This document shows, piece after piece, positions 21,895-24,162 of a stretch of DNA of 24,162 nt. The notes under the pieces are model-generated. The model had not been told where the DNA came from. It did not search any database and worked only from the letters and a program-made list of their open reading frames with translations. The translations under genes and the position numbers were made by a program. This stretch comes from Thermoanaerobacterales bacterium. Its GTDB lineage: Bacteria > Actinomycetota > Acidimicrobiia > Acidimicrobiales > JACDCH01. The first letter of the stretch is position 1. Every line of letters starts with the position of its first letter. The stretch lies in contig PKRH01000047.1 in assembly GCA_017577565.1 (NCBI GenBank), forward strand, positions 1-24,162. The letters are read 5' to 3'.

Positions 21895-22722
21895 TCACAG
21901 GCAGGCCTGCAGCACGTCCTCGAGCAGCCGGCGGGTCTCGCCCTCGGCGGTGACGTCCACCCGCAGCGGCGTCTCGCCGCCGGTGTCGACCAGCGCGACG
22001 AAGGTGAAGGTGCGCTTGTACTCGATCAGCGCGTGCGGGTCGCAGCGCGACGCCGTGATGCTGGCCCGGACCGCGTCCGTGGGGTGGTCGTCGTCGACCG
22101 CCAGGACCGGCGACCCGTCCGCGGCGTCCTCGGTCGCCAGCGAGAAGATGACGTTCCCGTCCAGGCCGACGACCTCCAGCTCGACGCCCGGCGCCCGCTG
22201 GGCCAGCTCGAACTCGCCGGTGACCGTGCGGTCGGCGGTCCGTTCCCAGCCGTCGCCCATCCGCAGGTCGACCTGCGAGCGCACCTCGACGACCGCGCAG
22301 GCGGCGGCGTGCCGGTCGGCGAGCAGGTCCGCGGGGCGCTCCTCCAGGGGGACGGCGACCTCCCCGCCCGCCACGCCCAGCACCAGGCGGGCGGGGCCGG
22401 CCTCGGCGTCGCAGACGGGCTCGCCGAGCAGGACCGGCATGACCACGGTGCCCCCGCCCGCCTCGAGCAGGGGGTCGCGGGGCTGGGGGCCCTGGGGCTC
22501 GTAGAGCGGCGAGTCGAGGCGCAGGGACGTGATGCGCACGTCCTCGTCGCCGAGGTTGCTGACGTCGACCCGGAGCGCGCCCCGGGTCTCGAACGGGCGG
22601 GACGGCTGCAGGAGGGCCCGGAGGTCGCCGTCGCCGGGGGCGGCGGAGCGGTCGCCGTCGGCCGGGCACACCGTCACCAGCGCGCACAGCAGGACCAACC
22701 CCCCGACCGTCGCCCGTCGCAT
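21895..22722 (-). CDS. Secreted or membrane-anchored protein of unknown function
   Basis: 275 residues from ATG at 22722. The N-terminus has two arginines and a hydrophobic run (MRRATVGGLVLLCALVTVC), i.e. a signal peptide or anchor; the Cys at its end is not in a canonical lipobox because the residue before it is Val. The mature part is rich in beta-strand-forming stretches (ALRVDVSNLGDEDVRITSLR, VAVPLEERPADLL, TVTGEFELAQRAPGVELEVV) and looks like one or two beta-sandwich domains. Four cysteines (in PVCDAE, AACAVVEV, SRCDPH and the terminal QACL) could form two disulfides. I recognise no family. It diverges from the TetR gene across 139 bases and converges on the ATPase gene with only 24 bases between stops. 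The frame is open upstream to 22905, overlapping the TetR gene, which is unlikely. Confidence 0.75.
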   Translation of the reverse strand: MRRATVGGLVLLCALVTVCPADGDRSAAPGDGDLRALLQPSRPFETRGALRVDVSNLGDEDVRITSLRLDSPLYEPQGPQPRDPLLEAGGGTVVMPVLLGEPVCDAEAGPARLVLGVAGGEVAVPLEERPADLLADRHAAACAVVEVRSQVDLRMGDGWERTADRTVTGEFELAQRAPGVELEVVGLDGNVIFSLATEDAADGSPVLAVDDDHPTDAVRASITASRCDPHALIEYKRTFTFVALVDTGGETPLRVDVTAEGETRRLLEDVLQACL

Positions 22723-22861
22723 CGGCGTGACGGTAGCCCTCGCGCTGCCTCTGCGACGGGGCCGCCGCCCGCTGCGGCGCGCGACGCCGGTAGGGTGGTG
22801 GCGCCTGGGACGTGGCCCGTGGCCGGGCGCCGCGAGCCGCAGCGACGGGAGGGGATGACAC

Positions 22862-23461
22862 GTGGGAGGCTCGACCGCACGGCGGCTGGCGCCCGAGCAC
22901 CGCAAGGCGCTGCTGATCGGGGCAGCCCGGGAGACGTTCGCGACCCGGGGCTACACGCAGGCGGGCCTCGCCGAGGTCGCCGAGCTGGCGGGCGTCTCGA
23001 AGACCCTGCTGTACCACTACTTCCCGGACGGCCGGCCCGAGCTCTACCGCCACGTCATGGCCGGCCTCGTCGACGAGGTCACCGAGGCGGTCGGCGAGGC
23101 GGTGCGGGGCGCGTCGACGCCGGAGGACCGCCTGGCCGGGGTGGTCGAGGCGCTGGTCGGGTGGTTCGACGAGCACCCCGACGCCTACCGGCTGCTGGTG
23201 CTCGAGCCGTGGGGCTCGGGCGAGCCGGCGGTCATCGCCGAGGCGACGGCGGTGCGGGCCCGGCTGGCCACCGAGGTCAACGCCATCCTCGCCGCCGCCG
23301 GCGAGCCGCTACCGGTGACCATGGTCGGCGGCGCGGCGGCGCTGGGGGCGGTGCTGCACGCCTGCGAGCTGTGCCTCGCCGGCCAGGTCTCGCGGGCCGA
23401 GGCGGTCGACGCCGCCCGGCGCTTCGTCACCGCCGGCCTGCGCGGCCTGGGCCTGGTCTGA
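22862..23461 (+). CDS. TetR-family transcriptional regulator
   Basis: 199 residues from GTG at 22862, with GGGAGGGG at 22847-22854, seven bases before it. The N-terminal DNA-binding domain is standard: KALLIGAARETFATRGYTQA, then helix-turn-helix LAEVAELAGVSKTLLYHYFP, followed by ELYRHVMAGLVDEVTEAVGE. The C-terminal ligand domain is helical (about 65-199), includes WFDEHPDAYRLLVLEPWGSG and two Cys-containing positions near HACELCLAGQ; the ligand cannot be predicted. It diverges from the gene for the secreted protein at 22722, which is the most likely target by the usual TetR pattern, and possibly regulates itself; no clear palindrome was found in the 139-base gap. Confidence 0.93.
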   Translation: MGGSTARRLAPEHRKALLIGAARETFATRGYTQAGLAEVAELAGVSKTLLYHYFPDGRPELYRHVMAGLVDEVTEAVGEAVRGASTPEDRLAGVVEALVGWFDEHPDAYRLLVLEPWGSGEPAVIAEATAVRARLATEVNAILAAAGEPLPVTMVGGAAALGAVLHACELCLAGQVSRAEAVDAARRFVTAGLRGLGLV

Positions 23462-23496
23462 CCCCGCAGGGCCGAGGCGCCGGCCCGGGTCCCGTC

Positions 23497-23510
23497 GCGC
23501 CCCGGGGCGC
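23497..23510. terminator. 14-base perfect palindrome between convergent TetR and kinase genes
   Basis: GCGCCCCGGGGCGC lies 35 bases after the TetR stop and five bases before the kinase stop. A second small hairpin GGGCCG/CGGCCC is at 23469-23486. Together they may stop transcription from both sides; in this composition chance palindromes are common. Confidence 0.3.
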
Positions 23511-23515
23511 CGCCG

Positions 23516-24162
23516 TCAGGCGGGGTCCGGCGGGGGGACGAGCCGCAGGTGGCCGCGCGCCCCGGGCCCGTCGCCGGCTCCGGCGGCCACGGGGTCGGGC
23601 GGCGGGGCGGCGCCGGTGGCCCGGCCGGATGGGCGGGTGCCCTCGGACCGCAGCCCGAGGCGGCTGCGCACGACCGTCCCCTCCCCGGGCCGGGAGCGGA
23701 CCTCCAGCTCCCCCCGGCCCAGCTCGGTGAACAGGTGCAGGGTGGCGAGCCCCGAGCCGCCCGGGCGCGCCGGGTCGAACCCGACGCCGTCGTCGCGCAC
23801 CTCGACGACCACGGCCCCGGCCGCGTCGGCGCTGACGGTGACCGTCACCCGGCCGGCCGCGGCGTGCCGGAGCGCGTTGCGCAGCGCCTCCTGCGCGACC
23901 CGGTAGGCGATGGTCAGCGTGGCGTGGTCGAGCTCGAGGCGGGGGTCGACCGCGACCTCGACGGCCGGCGGGGGGGGGTCGCCGACCTCGTCCTGCACCT
24001 CGGCGGCGTGGGCCAGCAGCCGGCCCCGCAGCTCGCTCTTGGCCCCGCCCGCCCCCCCGTCGGCCTCGTCCGGCCGCATCGCCACCATGAGCCGCCCCCG
24101 CCCCTCCGCCCGGGCCTCGAGGTCGTCCTGGACCCGGGCCGTGGGCCAGCCCACGGACTCGG
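23516..24162 (-). CDS. Sensor histidine kinase, NarL/DesK type (C-terminal part, cut by window end)
   Basis: About 215 codons are visible and the frame is open to the window end, so the true start, sensor part and phospho-accepting His helix are outside. The ATPase domain is clear: YRVAQEALRNALRHAAAGRV (N-box), VVEVRDDGVGFDPARPGG (G1 box), SGLATLHLFTELGRGELEVR and SRPGEGTVVRSRL. The N-box and spacing are those of HisKA_3 (NarL/DesK) kinases, which pair with LuxR-type response regulators; none is visible here. The final 40 residues are Pro/Ala/Gly-rich and without a domain. A run of nine G (23970-23978) codes for consecutive prolines in the linker before the ATPase domain. Confidence 0.9.
   Translation of the reverse strand, partial: ESVGWPTARVQDDLEARAEGRGRLMVAMRPDEADGGAGGAKSELRGRLLAHAAEVQDEVGDPPPPAVEVAVDPRLELDHATLTIAYRVAQEALRNALRHAAAGRVTVTVSADAAGAVVVEVRDDGVGFDPARPGGSGLATLHLFTELGRGELEVRSRPGEGTVVRSRLGLRSEGTRPSGRATGAAPPPDPVAAGAGDGPGARGHLRLVPPPDPA

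Noticed and set aside
1..24162. CRISPR arrays, insertion sequences, prophage or plasmid origins
   Set aside because: No regularly spaced repeats, transposase or phage motifs, or iteron-like repeats seen; gene content and composition look uniformly chromosomal.

Overview
The window is a chromosomal stretch from a very GC-rich actinobacterium. Third codon positions are almost all G or C, and GTG starts are frequent. The gene order fhaA-fhaB-pstP-rodA-pbpA-pknB beside a tRNA-Leu is the classic actinobacterial signalling and cell-wall cluster. The deep-branching flavour (single PASTA kinase, no pknA) would fit Acidimicrobiia or relatives, but that placement is inference. I see no insertion sequence, prophage, CRISPR array or rRNA.

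Layout. (1) 1-2672: a minus-strand sigma factor fused to a zinc-finger anti-sigma-like domain, a membrane segment and a long acidic and proline-rich tail, cut by the window start. Divergent from it is a protein with a degenerate GGDEF domain. (2) 2692-6625: a strong hairpin, then a membrane Fe-S oxidoreductase of the HdrD/EtfD type (minus), divergent from an ammonium transporter with a signal peptide (plus). (3) 6665-8872: a terminator hairpin, a single-domain cyclic-nucleotide-binding protein (minus), a divergent OmpR-type DNA-binding protein whose receiver is reduced to remnants, and a convergent LysR regulator with two palindromes upstream. (4) 9179-10497: a nitrobindin-like heme protein and phosphoglycerate mutase gpmA (both minus).

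(5) 10569-18034: the minus-strand Ser/Thr-phosphorylation and cell-wall cluster, transcribed fhaA, fhaB, pstP, rodA, pbpA, pknB. Stop and start codons overlap by 4 bases at fhaB/pstP and pstP/rodA. The kinase PknB (sensing outside through four PASTA domains), the phosphatase PstP and the phosphothreonine-reading FHA proteins would set the activity of the RodA-PbpA peptidoglycan synthase pair. (6) 18159-18245: tRNA-Leu(CAG), plus strand, followed by about 320 bases with no gene I can assign.

(7) 18568-21870: plus-strand SDR oxidoreductase with a non-canonical active site, a Dabb-family protein, and a CPH-type (CopB-like) metal-transporting P-type ATPase preceded by a sequence that looks like a CsoR operator. 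(8) 21895-24162: a secreted protein of unknown function (minus), a divergent TetR regulator (plus), and the C-terminal part of a NarL-type sensor histidine kinase (minus) cut by the window end.

Most genes are ordinary housekeeping or regulatory functions. The least ordinary items are the sigma/anti-sigma/membrane fusion, the receiver-less OmpR protein divergent from a cyclic-nucleotide-binding protein, the catalytically altered SDR, and the operator-like palindromes upstream of amt, the LysR gene and the copper ATPase gene. I did not find convincing evidence for a wholly new system.
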